From contig BCKT01000001.1 in the NCBI GenBank assembly GCA_003116875.1, positions 1,917,486 through 1,981,485 on the forward strand: a stretch of DNA of 64,000 bases, written 5' to 3'. The position numbers and the translations under genes are program-made. Of the stretch, positions 35,224-48,200 are shown piece after piece (the stretch's first letter is position 1; every line of letters begins with the position of its first letter). The stretch is from Takashimella koratensis. Its lineage: Eukaryota > Basidiomycota > Tremellomycetes > Trichosporonales > Tetragoniomycetaceae. Below the pieces are notes generated by a model. It was not told where the DNA came from. It made no database searches and saw only the letters and a list, made by a program, of their open reading frames with translations.

Positions 35224-37260
35224 TTGATCCGCGCCGGCAACTACGTGTGAACCCGGCTCAGAAACGGACCCGCTTCAAGCCCTCTCCGGCGTCAAGACCC
35301 GGCTTGAGAGAGTCAGCACCCGGAGGGACGGGAGAGAAGGGAGGGAAGGGACAGAATGGTAAAGCAGGGTCCAAGTCTCATGTCAAAGTGGACGTGGTAT
35401 GCGATGGTGGTGACGAATGGATCAAAGTGAATACGTAAGTGTGACGACCTTCACTTGTAAGGTAGCTTTGACGATCTCGCAGACTGTTGGCTGATGGATC
35501 ACTGGGAATGCAGGATCAAGGAGTCTCGACTGATGGCCGAGTTTCGGGAATACGATTCGTACCTCAACTCGGACTACGAGGGGTCCGACGACGACATCGA
35601 TATCCATAACGAAGATGAATCAGGCCATACCACCCACGCCGACGGCAATGGAATCGGCATCGAGGGAAGCGAGGGTAATCACCAGCTTGGGTCGGTCGGT
35701 ACCTCGTTTTCTCGTCGAGCAGCGAACCAAACGACCGTAGTGAAACAAGTCACCGCCCTAGTTCACGCTGCATACGAATCCCGACCTTCCAACCCTCCTA
35801 GAATCAGGCTGGTCCTAACTCGTCTTTCGGACGATCGCGATAATCTCAATGGGAATGGGGATAGCGCGGGGAAGAGGACACGCCAGTATTCTGACGAGAG
35901 GGTGTACGACGTTTTCGATACTCTTCGTGCCCTTGGTGTTGAGCTTGCTTTCACCCACCGAGCACCCGTCGAATCACTTACGCATTCCATGGCGGCCAGC
36001 TCATCGGCGGGACCTGGACCGCCAATGGCGGTAGTTACCGAATCTTCGAGTCTGCAGAGGTCTACATCAGATACACGACCCAGTGGACACCGATTAATTC
36101 CGACCACGCAGATCATACTAGACCTCAGCGTCGTGATTGCCCTATGCTGCGACTCGACACACCTGGTACTACCCGTCGACGAACTCGGTCTAGAATCCCG
36201 TTTCCGACCCCTTGTGCGAGCGGGGGAAGTGGAGGGAGGGTACGTACTCGCTCCGCATACGAACACGTCCTCGGATCTGAGGGACCAATTGAGGGCGGAG
36301 ATGGCGCGCCCGCTCGTGGCTGAGCTGAAAGAGAGGCTGGCCGAATCTCTAGATGAGGCTGTGGAGGTGAAGGACCTTGAGCGAGACCGAGGTTCCGAAG
36401 GACTAGGTCTGGGGAAGGTGAAAGGTCAAGGGTGCCTGCAGTTCTGGGTGACTCGGGAAGTGCGAGACCGGGTTCCGGGGTTGGTGGATGTAATAGGCGG
36501 GGACCTGGAACGATCCAGAGCGAGAGCTTTGTTTCATCCGCCTGAGGAAATCAGGAAAGGGGAAGGGAACAGACCGTTCTGGGATCAGAGCAGGTGGGAG
36601 GGTGATGAAGGGGTATTGCGTGATATCTGCGTCCGAGTGATCGATGATGATGATGAGGGTGTGGATGGAGAAGGAGGAGGAGGGAAGAAGGGGATGGCGC
36701 CTCGCACGAGGAAGGGGGACGAAATGGAACCGTTTGACGTGGCGCTAGTTGATGCGTGTCAGCGAATGCTAGTCGAATCGGACGAGCCGGTCTCTCTCAT
36801 CCCGAGATCCTCATCGCCCACACCATTCGTCGTCCCTGGTCTTTCAACCACCAAAGTCGCTACCCCTACCCCAACCCCGATAGCCCCACCGGCTGCACCA
36901 GCTGCAGCATCTTTCGCAACCACAACCAAGTCCCCATCAGGACACACGCTTCGAACCCTCCTCGAGGGCGCGAAACGCGGGATGACGGTACTTACGAATA
37001 ACCGAGGAGCAGTTGGGAAAGTCGAGCGTGAGATAGGGGTAGGGTCCGGGCTCGTTGGTGCCAACTTGGCAGGTGCGGCAAGGAACCAAAGGAAAGGACA
37101 AGGAGAGGTTGAGATGAAGGAGAGAGCTAGAGTGTGGGTTGTTAATCCGAGTAGTCTGTCAGAGTGGAGAAGAAGGCAAGTGGAGATTGAGAATGAAGCT
37201 GTCAAGGGCGCCTCCGCCAGAGAGGGTGAACAGGGCCAGGAGGTAAAGGAGAGAGTCTGA
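34417..37260 (+). CDS. DUF1308-domain protein (C7orf25-like), 864 aa
   Basis: Exons 34417-34623, 34794-35434 and 35514-37260 join in phase. The DUF1308 (PF07000) signature spans the second splice site: [17 protein letters not shown] joined to [14 protein letters not shown]. It continues with [24 protein letters not shown] and the [18 protein letters not shown] strand, ending near the C-terminal FDVALVDAC region. The molecular function of the family is not established to my knowledge. An N-terminal helical domain ([12 protein letters not shown]) precedes a low-complexity insert that includes a Thr-Pro repeat encoded by a hexamer minisatellite. The C-terminal third is also disordered. Length is well above the roughly 420 residues of the animal protein. 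Confidence 0.85.
35160..35223 (+). repeat. CACCGA hexamer minisatellite encoding (Thr-Pro)n
   Basis: About ten tandem copies of a 6-bp unit inside exon 2 of the DUF1308 gene. The unit length keeps the frame, so copy-number change alters only the length of the Thr-Pro stretch. Confidence 0.95.
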
Positions 37261-37727
37261 GATATGGGCTTGGTATGGACATTGCATGTGGACAGTATCA
37301 TCGATATCGGGCAAGAAGGCAGGATAAGTGTTAGTTAGGTATGGTGTTCAGCAGGTATCAGGTGTGATACGAGATTCAAAGTGGGGTCATGTCGCCGTAG
37401 TCACAGAGTTCATAGAGTCGCTAGCATAGGTATTTGAATAAGTAGCAGTGGACCGCATAGCATAGCTAGTCGTGTAGTCGTGTAGTCGCGTAGTCGTGTC
37501 GTTTGTGTCAGAAGAAAGAGAGGAACATGGTGTCGAGTCGAATGTATCAGAACTCCACCAAGAACGACTGGAACGAGAGGAGGAATAGAAAAACCACGAA
37601 GAAGATCGCCACAAATCAGCGCGGATCCTTCCTGCTGTCTATCTGTACCCCAACCACTCGGCTCCGCCGAAATCGGGCGCGGGGGGATTGTGCGGACACC
37701 GAGCCCACAAAAGAAGGCGGGGGCGGA

Positions 37728-37823
37728 GGAGGCGGAGGAGGTGGAGGAGGTGGAGGAGGTGGAGGAGGTGGAGGAGGTGGAGGAGGTGGAAGAGGTGGAA
37801 GAGGTGGAAGAGGTGGAGAAGGT
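37728..37823 (+). repeat. GGAGGAGGT-type 9-bp minisatellite
   Basis: About ten copies of a purine-rich 9-bp unit, drifting to GGAAGAGGT at the right end. It could form G-rich secondary structure. It lies downstream of the DUF1308 gene and is not in a supported CDS. Confidence 0.9.
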
Positions 37824-38739
37824 GCGGATATGTTCCTGCGGACGGGATTTTGGGGCTAGCGCAGGATCAAAAAAAAGGCGAGCATGTGCTGATATCCGAC
37901 TGTATAATTTAGGTTCTATCTCTTACGAATTTGGTTAAGCATCTGTAAGCACGTTCCCATGAGGGTCAGGTTAGATCTGGGTGACACCGTCGGTGAGTGT
38001 GCCTTGAGAGAGGGGCAAGGAGGGGAGGATAACAAGGGTAGGAGAGGTAAGAGAGGTAAGAACGAGATCATCAAGAGCAGGCAGGGGGAAAGGGGAAAGC
38101 AGAGCACGAGGTGAGAATCAGGTGTGATCGTGACAAACTTTGAATCAACGCTAATCGCGGGTAAAAACTATCAGCCAAGAAGCCGAGGATGTTGTAATCC
38201 CGAGAGAAAAGCACATGTATCCCCCTCCCCTGCCTTTTCTCCCCTTTGGTCTTGATACTGCTTGCGTGCTCGGTTTGCTTTGGTTGCACAATTGCACAGT
38301 TGCAGAGTCTACGCCGTCTTTGACCGACGTCGGAGCGCAACTTGAATTAAGAATCGAGGATGCAGCTTCGGGCTGGGCGGCTGGGGGGTTGCAGTTCTGG
38401 TACTTAGATAACAGGGAAGCGAGGATCGACGAAAGGGTCGGCGAAGTAGGCGAAGACTCGAGGTGTGTCTATGTTGGCACGTACGTACGTACATAAGTTC
38501 AGGGTTGAGGAGGAAGGGCAGTAGTAGATCTCTGGGAGTCAGGAGTCAGGAGTCAATGAGTAAGGAGTAAAGACCAGACTTTTACTGGAACGTAATCGCA
38601 GGCAGTGCAGTGGTCCACCTAACCACGATCTAGAGACATGGATCTTGGTATCGAGCGCGTGAAGGGAGCCGGGTATCCCGCCTCGCCGATGGATCACCGG
38701 GTGGGTCCAATGTCCCTCCGATGCCTTAGACTTTGGGTG

Positions 38740-38773
38740 CTGTACAACCTGTACAACCTGTACAGCCTGTACT
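38740..38773. repeat. 9-bp tandem repeat (CTGTACAAC unit)
   Basis: Three to four copies of CTGTACAAC/CTGTACAGC in intergenic DNA; each unit holds the palindrome TGTACA. Confidence 0.85.
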
Positions 38774-39569
38774 TCCCCGCCTTGCCTAGCTCGTAGCATA
38801 TCGCACCTACCCCCTCCGCCGTGCGTCGTCTAGACCTGTGATTGCTAGGTTGATGAATAAGCACAAAGACCAATGCCCATGTGGGTCCCAATCGCGCCTC
38901 GTGCGCCAGTCTTCCTTTGGCCGTTCCCCCCGTTCTCCGCGTTCCCCCGTTCCCCCGTTCCCCCGCTCCCCGTCTTCCTGTCTTCCTCTTCCTGCCCCTG
39001 GTTCCTCCGCCCTCCCAAGCTCCGCTCCGGGGTCCATATGCCTCCTGTAGACCGACGGGACTAGACCACCGTCTCCCTCGGCGAACCCTCGTGTAACCGA
39101 TTTCGTCACGTTTCATCGTATCGTCATCTAGCGGCTTTGTTGCATACTACTCCATTATTGCACCGGATACAACAGCATCGCCGTGCGAGCTTGCTAGAAC
39201 CAAAGAATCAGAAGGCAACGGCGCACCTCGTATACCCTGTATGTATGGCGTGTACGCCGTGTACGCCGCCGCCGTTTACGTCGGGGTAGAGATAGCGAGA
39301 CGAGGCAGGATTTTGGTTAGGCATGGCGAGAGAAGAGGAGAGACTCAAGCGTCCCGAGTCTTGGTAAGCCTCTCTGCTCGGGGCACTCTCGCGCCCGCCC
39401 TCGTGCTTCCGTGCCCTCGCTTGAGACCAACAATCTCAGTCTCTCGTCGCCCGCCGTTGCGGCTGAGATATGCATGACAAACGACGCGTGTGCTCTGGAA
39501 TTTTTAGGCGATAGAGGTGAGAACGAGACGGAGACGGTGAATGGGAAAGTGGATTGTACAGTATAAAAA

Positions 39570-39596
39570 GGCAAGCAAGCAAGCAAGCAAGCAAGC
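39570..39596 (+). repeat. (AAGC)n microsatellite
   Basis: About six to seven tetranucleotide copies, immediately after a TATA-like TATAAAAAG. Confidence 0.9.
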
Positions 39597-42076
39597 GAGG
39601 GTTGCATCAAAGACGTAGTGAAGCGAGCCACGAAGCGAGACGAAAGGATAGTTGAGACCTCGCCAAACCTCACCAACTGGAGACAAAGGCAACCATTGAC
39701 GTCGAGTAGATCCATACTTGATCGCCGAATCGCTTAGATGGCAACCGTCCTCCTGACTCGGCCCTGCCCCTTGACCCAAACCCCCGCATACCTTTGCCAC
39801 TTGCCGCTGCCCGACCCCGGGTTGGCCCCACGGTATCCTTTCAAACAAGCCCACAGACCACCATCGCCCCCTTCGTCATCACCCCATCACCCGTCCTACC
39901 CCCCTTTGACAAACACGGCCTCGGGCTCGAGTCGCCTCGGCGAGTAGTTGCACCGGCGTACGACCGCCTCGACCATCACTCGGTGACCGCTATCGACGGC
40001 TATCGACGGCCGGACTCTCATCCCGCCTCGCTCATAACCTCGGCAGCTCCTCACTTCCAAACAGTCCTTCCCCCGCTCTCCTCCTCCCCACTCCCTTTTC
40101 ACTCTCTTGATATAAACGTACCCCACGCGAGTCGCACGGCCACTTTTGTAGATCCGTGATCGGGGTGACCACCCAAGTAATCGACTCGAGATTGGTTAAA
40201 TCTCCCGTTGGGTCGCAGTTGAATCTCCCAGATCCTCGGCCAAGCTCATACTCAGAAAGCCGCGTCGCTCGTATAGGTAAGCAAGGATCGAAAATCACGC
40301 CTAGGGTAGGTAGACAGACAGACGTACGTGCAGCGTTAGTCTCACGTCCACGTCCACGTCCACGTCGAGGCTCCGGAGCTAAAGTTGAAAATATCCCTAG
40401 CGCCGCTCACAGTACAAGGACGGTAGTGGGCACCGCCGCAGGGATCGACCCACGCGCCGTCGTCACCGCCCAGAGCACCGGTGCACGGCCACATACACAT
40501 ACCCAGACACGGTCAACGTAGACCTCGAGCCGAGGCCAGAACAGAGCAGAACAGAACAGAGCAGAGCCGCGCTGAACCGTCAGTGCCCGACCCCCCGACC
40601 CCCGAGCACCGCGCCCAGCCAAACCTGACTCGGCGGTGCCTCCCTCGCGTGGTCGCTTCACTGCCCCCACGCCCCCCACGCCGCCGCCGCCGCCCGACCC
40701 CGGGAACCGTGGTCCGCCCTCCACCCCGACCTCCACACCGAGTGAGTCGATCCACCCTCCCCGCCTCCGAGTGGCTTTTTTTCGGGCAGAGGCTGAGGAT
40801 AAAAAACGATCATCCTCCATCCCCTGTTGCGATCACCATCACCACCGCCGCTGCCCGCGATCACCTCTTGCGCTGCTAGCACCCTTCCCCCTCTCCTCCC
40901 CTCTCCCCTGGCCCCTGGCCCCTGCCCTTTGCTTCCTTCCCCCGCCGCCCGAATACCGTCACTTCCTTTCACCCGACCCCGCCTCTAGCCTCTCGCCCGA
41001 AAAGCATCGCACCGGTACTTCCGCCGGTCGTCGTCCCAGAAAACCCCCGTCCCCTCCTCCCTCCCCCCCGCCTAGTCCGCTGCGCTCTTGAGGCATACGC
41101 AACAGCGTCCACGACGACTGTGATCCACGTATCAAGGGTAGCTTGACCCTCCCTACCTACCCACCAGCCTCTAGGATAGCTGATTATTCATACATAAAAC
41201 GCAACACAGTCACCCTTTCATTGCCCCTTCCCCTCTCACAACCTCGCTGCCTTTCGTCTCATCTCTTGTGTCGTATCCAACACCCAAGACTACATCACCT
41301 GCTTCTCCACACTCCTCGCTCCTTTCTGTCTCATCGAGTTCGAGTCGACTCGTTTCAACTACCTCTAAGCGCTTGCCGCCGCCGCCCTTCGCTTGTCTCT
41401 GCCTCATCGCATCTTGCATCATCACACACCTACCATCACATCGTTGCGCCGTTGCAACTCCGCATTGCACCACGCGTACCACTTGACCGGATAGATCGAG
41501 GCCCTTGGCGCCGAGCGCCACCGTCAATCTCCCACGCAACCTCCCACGTAAAGAATATCGTCGGCGAGCCTGACTACCTGACCCTCGCGTTGGCCACCGC
41601 CCGTCCATCCGCCCAACCGCCGCTCAGGATTGGTTGGTTGTTTCACCACGAGCCCAGAGCTAGGGAAGACCACAAGCACACGGCTTCCGTTGCTTGGTCA
41701 GGAAAACAGGAAAATCAAGCGGTAAGTAAGCCTCGACCTCAATCAGGAAATAAACCGAATAAACCGTTCCCCCTTCCCCCCCGTCCATGGCCCCAGCTGA
41801 CGCCAGGTGGGCCAAGCAGCGCAGGATATAAATCCACGCCAAGCGAGCAGAATCGGGGGCCTGGGTAGGAGCTGTATATCCAGCAACAGAGTCAAACGTG
41901 GAGAGTGAAACCAACCGTTTATTCACGACTCATTCATTCGGGACCGGGTTTCCCGTCCTTGCCCTTTCCCTTTTTCGTACCTGACACCTCGACACCTCAT
42001 CTCATCGCATCCACTTCATCCATCTCATCTCATCGCTTTACCTCACCTCTATCCATCTACTCATCCCTCACCCACC

Positions 42077-44474
42077 ATGCACCCGCCCTCTACCTCCTCC
42101 TCGTCCCTGTCGCCACCGCAGGCCCAGCCCCCACCTCCGCCCGCTCCGCCCCCATCGTCCTACCAGCAACAGCAGCAGCAGCTTCTTCCCTTGTTCGAGG
42201 AGTTTGAGGCCTATCCGTTTTCTGACGACGCAGACTTTAGAGTGAGTTTTCCCTTTCCCGCGCATCTTTGGTGATCATGGCAGATGCTATAGGAGGGGTG
42301 GCGCAAGGGCATCATGCATGCTGAGAAGCTGAGGGCGAGCGGCGAGAATGCTTGGTCATTGATTGCCAAGCCGCGCCTGGTCTCTTGGGAAGCGGAAGAG
42401 GACGGGGAGGAATGATAAGACTTGCGGAGAAAAGCGAGCAGCATGCGCAGAGACGAGGGACGGGGGAATGACTGAAGCGATCTTGGATTGACGCTGACAT
42501 CGACTCCAGGCTGGACTGCCGACCGTCATCGCTGCGATCAGGGGGAGAGAACGCACGCCGAAGCAGATTGATGAGATGATTGCTCGAGCTCAGTGGTTCT
42601 ACTTTACCCAGTGAGTTGGATCCCTATTGCTCTTCCTTGCGGTGCGGGTGGGGCTGGTTCTGCCGCGGGCGCGGGCGAGGCGTTGGTGCGCGGCGATACA
42701 CGGTGGGGACGAACACGACAGCGGTTAGGTGGAGGCCAGAGGGATGTGCGTTGTGCAGTGTGCCGAGAGGGTCGGACAGAGATAGGCTAGGACGCTATCC
42801 GTCCCTATCCTCCGGAATCGTTGCGCTACACCATCCGGATAAATCCTGGTCATCCATCCATCCTACCCGCAGCCCATCTCATCTCACCCCATCTCCATCG
42901 CATCCATCTCTTCAGCGTCGCTCTTCTCATCGATACCATGTACATCATGGAGAACATTTGCTGACCCACGTAATCACTCCTACCGCCTATCCACATAACC
43001 TGTCCTCCAATCGCGTCGCAACACTCCCTCCCCCATTTCGCCCGCGTCGTACTGTCGTACTCTTTCCCTCTTGTCCATCTGTCGTCGCCATTGGCCGTCG
43101 TTATCGCTGTCGACAGATTGAAAGGAGTCAACGTACCGTGGGACGCGTACGCCGAATACTCTTTAGAACAGCTCGAACGTCCAACTCACCTCCCTCCTTC
43201 GTCTACGTCTGCGCCGTCGCCGCTTGCCCCCATATCCGGGGTGGGGTCCGTCACCGCCTCTACCTCTGCCTCGCCCAACGCTTCGCCCCGATCCGCAAGC
43301 CTCAGCAGCAACATCCCCGGCGCTGGGAGCAGCAGCAGCGGCAACGGCAGCGGGAACGGGAATGGCGGCAGCTTGAGCAAGGGGAAAGGAAAAGCTAGCA
43401 TCGAGAATGGCCTGGCTCAACTCAACTCCCTCGCAGAGGCAAGGCGGATGATGCAGGCTCCTCAAGTAGGTGTCAACGAGTCGGACCAAGGAATGAGCTT
43501 TGCGATGCTCTGTCGATTGATCTCGGAAGGGAGAGCGAGTGAGGTCTCGGTAGGAACCGTCAATGTTCCAGACGCCATAAATGTGAGCCGATCAGTTGTT
43601 CTTTCGCATTCTTCTCCCCTTCCTCCGACCCCTTGCTTCCATTTTCCCTTGGCTCGTGCGTCCGCGGTCCAATGAAGAGAGAGGTCACTGCGAGGTGATC
43701 CGTGCTGTGAAGATTTGACCCGAATGACGTTGTCATGGTTGCTAACACTAGACATCATGATCTAATTCCATCACCCCTGTCTCTCTTCTTTTCTCTCACC
43801 CGAATCCGAATCCGAAACCAATCTAGGAGGAGAAACCATCCGATTCTGTTCTCCCTTCTCGCGCCAAACCATGGGAGACTTCTCCTCCATCATCAGCCAA
43901 CACGGTCCCCTCGTTAATACATCAACATCAAAATCAACATCTCCAACATCCTCAACTACCCCAACAACCGCCATTAGGCGTTTCACCCTCGATGCACTCG
44001 GACCCGATGATGACTTCGGCGTCTGCGTTTAATCCGATGTATCTGATAGACCCGGCGCAGTCGACACCGCATGGAACACCGACCTACCCTCCTTATTCAG
44101 TCCCTTACCAACATCCCCAACCGCATCAGATCTCCCCGCTTCCGAACCACCAGCACCCTCTTCAGCTTCAACAGCAGCAACCCAATCCTCTCGCCCACTC
44201 CCACGGTCACAGCCACAACCACCAACATCCTCAACCGCACAGTCATGCCCTGCCTAACTCACACCACCACATGCCACTAGGAATCCCCGTCACACCGGGT
44301 CAACAGCTATCCGTATCGCCCTCTGCCCCAACCCCGTTCCTCGATCCGCAAACGGCTTCAACCCCGCTCTTCTCACTAGACCCAGCAACGTTCCTCGCGG
44401 ACCCGGCGATGCGCGCCGAGTTTCTCGAGAGCGGAGAAGTCAATGGCGACGAGCCACGATACCCAAGTGCTTAA
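42077..44474 (+). CDS. PEX39: Pex39-like protein with KPWE motif (DUF5572/PF17733 type)
   Basis: Exons 42077-42241, 42510-42610, 43117-43582 and 43827-44474 give 459 aa. Residues 38-115 (FEEFEAYPFSDDADF, IDEMIARAQWFYFTQL) form a conserved-looking N-terminal block. Residues 215-261 match the KPWE domain: SFAMLCRLISEG, a spacer, VPDAINEEKPSDS and SRAKPWE at 256-261, joined exactly across intron 3. Proteins with this motif (yeast Yjr012c, human C6orf226) have recently been named Pex39, a partner of the PTS2 receptor Pex7 in peroxisomal import; I cite this from memory. The C-terminal half is His/Gln/Pro-rich disorder, which makes this protein far longer than the human one. Intron 2 is 506 bp, unusually long here. 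Confidence 0.75.
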
Positions 44475-44732
44475 GCGGGCAAGCAAAGGGTGGGGGGGCC
44501 TGACTAGAGCCTGGAGACAAACACTAGATCCCGACCACTTGTCCAGTTAGACTTGCAGCATATTTCGACACGGCCTATCTCCTCGTCTCGTCATTATTCT
44601 CCGTCCTTTTCCACTCGTCACTTGTTCACCAGTCATTCGTCAATCGCTTCTGGCATAGGCTCGTTCGAGTCTCCTTTGCTTCCTGCATGTTGGTCTGCCC
44701 GAAGAGGTCTGTCAGGGGGGTTGGACGTGGAC

Positions 44733-44733
<1 letters not shown>

Positions 44734-44777
<44 letters not shown>
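44734..44777 (+). repeat. (GA)n microsatellite
   Basis: About 22 GA dinucleotides, followed by GGGA-type repeats, in the 3' region between two convergent genes. Confidence 0.95.
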
Positions 44778-44783
<6 letters not shown>

Positions 44784-44969
44784 AGGGAGAGGGAGAGAGG
44801 GAGGGAGAGGATTGTGAGGTTTTGAAGTCAGTTATATTTGGACTGAGAGAAAAAGCACAAATCAAATATCACAAAGATATACCCTCCCTGTCTGTCGTCT
44901 TGCCGTCTCTGCACCTACGCATTGGAATCAATTGTTCTTTGTACATTACTTTTGTAAATATGTAAGAAC

Positions 44970-44992
44970 CGCATCGCATCGCATCGCATCGC
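44970..44992 (+). repeat. (GCATC)n pentanucleotide repeat
   Basis: Four to five tandem copies of GCATC. Confidence 0.85.
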
Positions 44993-45041
44993 TTGATCGC
45001 TTGAAAGCCAATGGTTTGAGACTGGACTAGGCTAGCTTGGA

Positions 45042-45057
45042 GGGGGGGGGGGGGGGG
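45042..45057 (+). repeat. Poly-G run, 16 bases
   Basis: Sixteen consecutive G bases after an A at 45041. Confidence 0.9.
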
Positions 45058-45265
45058 AAGAAGTGGAACGACAAAGTGGGGGGTTTTGCCCCAACTTGAT
45101 GCCTTACTGAATAATGACCGAGAGAGCCCAAAGACAAGATACGTAATAATAACCCGAGACATAGAGTAGACGAACCACGAAGAGCTAGAAGCCTATCAAC
45201 TGGGACCGTGACGCTGCGTTACACTTGACAGAGGCACTTGCAACCTTCCCCTAGACCACCTTGAT

Positions 45266-48200
45266 TCACTGGTATTGCCTACCGATGAAAATCGCGCTGG
45301 TCTCCGCCAACATTCCCGGTCTGGTCGCTACCACCTCAATCTTACATTCCCCTCTTACACTCGCTCCTCCTACTGCACCTATCGGTACCTCCAATTTCCA
45401 CTTCATTGTCTCTGGTCGATCCTCTTTCCCCTTCCTATAGGTGATCACCGGCAAATCTCTTGTTGGCGCACCGTTCACACGAACGAGAACTTCAGGTACG
45501 ACATCGGAGGCTGGAGGTGTACCTTCCCGCGGCGGACCGGCGGGTCGAGGAGAAGTGATCGGGCTGATGTAAGCCGTAAGCTCGAGAGTTGATACGGAAG
45601 GGCCCAGAAGGAGAGAGTGGTTGAGAAGTCCACGGCGGTTGACGAGTCGGATAGAATCGAATGGCGCGAAGGGAGCAGGAAGGGAGGAAGGCGTCGTGCT
45701 GATGGTGGTGGTGGTGGTGGCAGCGGAGGTGGTGTTTGGGACGGTAGGATTAGGGGTAGGTGGATAAGGCCCGAGTTTCAAGTCAGCAGGAGATGAAGAG
45801 AGTGGAGATTCACCGCCAGCTGCAACGACCCCAGAGGTCATGGTAGGTTGTGGTGGAGTCTTGTTGGGCGATGAGAACGTGGACGAGGGCGAAGAAAGAA
45901 CGATAGATGGGTACTTCAGGTCGATCCGTGTGATCGTCGGGTTGATCAAGGCCATCCCCTTGACATCTTCCCTCAGGCTTGGGGAGGTGCTCGTGCCCGC
46001 CGCGATGCCGTGGGAGCCGAGGAGGGGTGAGGAGCCGGGGAGGGAAGGAGGGACGACGTGGCCCATTCCAGCTGGAAGCGGTTGAGAAGGGGATCCGGGC
46101 ACACCCGCTGCGCCTGCCGGGATACCGCGCCGCCTCGCTTCCGCCTCCATCCGGAGCTGGCGGTACACCGACAGCGCGAGGGGAGGGAGCGACGACATCC
46201 ATACCTGTTGCTCGTACGGCGGGTACCTATCGAGCGAGGAAACGACTTCCTCCGTGACGACACCAGGAGGGAGCTGCGGGAGGTACGCGCCGGCCGAGCC
46301 CGTCCCTGCGGATCCGGCGGCCGGACCACCGGGACCCGGACCACCAGGCGCGGAACCACGTGTCGCCCCCACAGGCCTCGCACTAGGGTGCGGTCCGTGA
46401 GTGGTCGGAGAACCAGGGTAGTGTTGTTGCCCCGCGTAAGGGTAGGTAGCGGAGGGAACGCCAGCAGAGCGCAGCGCGTCCGGAGGAGGTGGGTAAGAAG
46501 GGTTGTGACCCATCGTGCTGTACGCGACCATACCTGGGTGCGGCTGGGTAGGGACGAGCGCACCGCCGCCTGACTGAGGGGAAGGCGGGAATCCCATATG
46601 GCCTCCTGGTGCGCCAGGCATACCTGGGAACGTAGAGTGTGGGTGAGGTCCACTAGGTCCACCGTAAGGCCCGTGTCCGTGGGGAAGGGAGTGTACCCCC
46701 GGAGGAGGCGCAGAATACGGCTGAGGTGGAAGGCCACCGTAGCCCATCCCCATGTGAGGAAGGCCGGCGGATGCAGGACCTCCGGTGCCAAAGTTACTAC
46801 GCACGGGAGTGACGTTGGTTGATGACGAGGCCCGGGCGCGGTTAATCTTGTGGAAAGAAGGCGCGATGCCAGCTTTGATTTGGCCAAGGTGGAAGTCGGC
46901 GAGGTCCTGAAAGATGAAATGGGATGAGGAGAACACAGAGCTGTTAACGTAGGTCGATGTGATAGAGAGATAGTGGCGGAGGACACGCCACAGGCGGGTT
47001 CGACTCACCTTGATCTGCTGCGCGTCATGGTACACCTCGCTATCATCCTCGTTATACTGCATCGCATTGGTGCACATCAAATTGACGTCGGCGAAGAACT
47101 GGTCCGCGACTTCGTATCGCCGCGCGATCATCCGGGTCTATCCCGAGCAGCGATGAGAAAGGGAGAGAAATACGAGTACAACGTCAGTTCATGTAGTAAA
47201 CTCCAATGCCCTCAACTCAGCTCAGGTGGTACTTACCTCAATCTCTTCCAATGAGATGGGATTAGAAATCGTCTTGTAGTAGTCCGCGAACGCGCGGCTG
47301 TCTGGTAACGATAGGAATAATGCGGCAACGTCTCTGCCCGATCCACTAAGGGTCGATTTAAGGTTAGCCTACAGTCCAGCGGTGGTGACAGATTCAGAAG
47401 CGACACCGAACGGCCGTGTTTCTTCAGACAAAATCAAAAAGTCGATGGCAAGCACGAGTCAGACTCACTCTTTCGCTTTGGCAGCCTTGATAGCTCGCAT
47501 GACAGGCTTGATAAGCTTGTACACCGTTGGCCCATCTTTCATATAACTTCCCCTCTTCCTTGTCCGTTTCACCGTTCCATCCGCTTTTAGCGCCCTCCCT
47601 GCGGTCGCGCGCGCAGGTGTTCCTGAGGGCGTTTCCGCCCCGTCGTCGCCGTCGACATCCATATCGCCGTCCCCATCGGGATCGCCTTCGCCATCGGCGT
47701 CGACGTCCTCGCCTTCCGCGTCGTCTCCTTCTCCTTCCCCATCTTCGTCGTCGTCGCCCTCGCCCTCGCCCTCGTCGGCTGCAGCGGGAACAGGTCCGTC
47801 GTCGTCGTCATCATCGTCATCGTCGTCGTCGTCTGACCCGCCTCCAGCGAGCTGGCGCGCATAGTACGTCCGCGTCATTTTCTGTTAAAAGAAGCGCGGT
47901 AAGCAGAGGAGCGTGGGTAATGGTGAATGAGGATGACCGAGAAGGGAAGAGTGAGCAACTTACGTGGAATCTCTTAGCCCACTTGAATAACAGTGAGTCC
48001 CGTACGTTGTCTGCAAGTTCCCCCAATCCGTCAGCCTCCTTCCATTCCCAATCAAACAAGTCAACTATCTCCACTCACATCGCTTAGCATTGTTCCAGAT
48101 CTGACCGAGGTCGGCGCACACCTCCTTGAGAGTCTGATACGATTTGTTGTCAAGTTTCTCACGAATCATGTCGAGCGACATGGGGTGTTTGATTGTCTCG

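Larger units (their letters stand above)
37261..42076. other. 4.8 kb gene-poor block with several tandem repeats
   Basis: The block lies between the DUF1308 stop and the Pex39-like start. It contains a 9-bp minisatellite at 37728-37823, a 9-bp repeat at 38740-38773, (AAGC)n at 39570-39596, CACGTC repeats at 40342-40366 and C-rich runs near 38930-38970. A TATA-like TATAAAAAG lies at about 39561, but the frames after it (for example ATG at 39738) do not look like protein. The last 100 bp (41990-42076) form a CATCTCATC-rich leader for the next gene. No conserved coding exon was recognised. Confidence 0.5.
44475..45265. other. Convergent region with GA repeat and G run
   Basis: About 790 bp between the Pex39-like stop and the RSC4-like stop. 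It has (GA)n at 44734-44777 and a further GA/GGGA-rich stretch to 44812, CGCAT repeats at 44970-44992 and a 16-base G run at 45042-45057. No gene is supported. Confidence 0.6.

Noticed and set aside
37688..37938. Frames encoding Gly, Arg or Glu-Val repeats across the 9-bp minisatellite
   Set aside because: All three frames are open because the repeat unit is a multiple of three; none extends into protein-like sequence.
39561..39947. TATA-like box followed by an ATG at 39738
   Set aside because: The 69-codon product is low-complexity, no downstream exon continues it, and spacing to the TATA-like word is loose.
46990..47010. GGTTCGACTC resembling a tRNA T-loop
   Set aside because: It is the splice donor region of an RSC4-like exon on the other strand and no cloverleaf forms.
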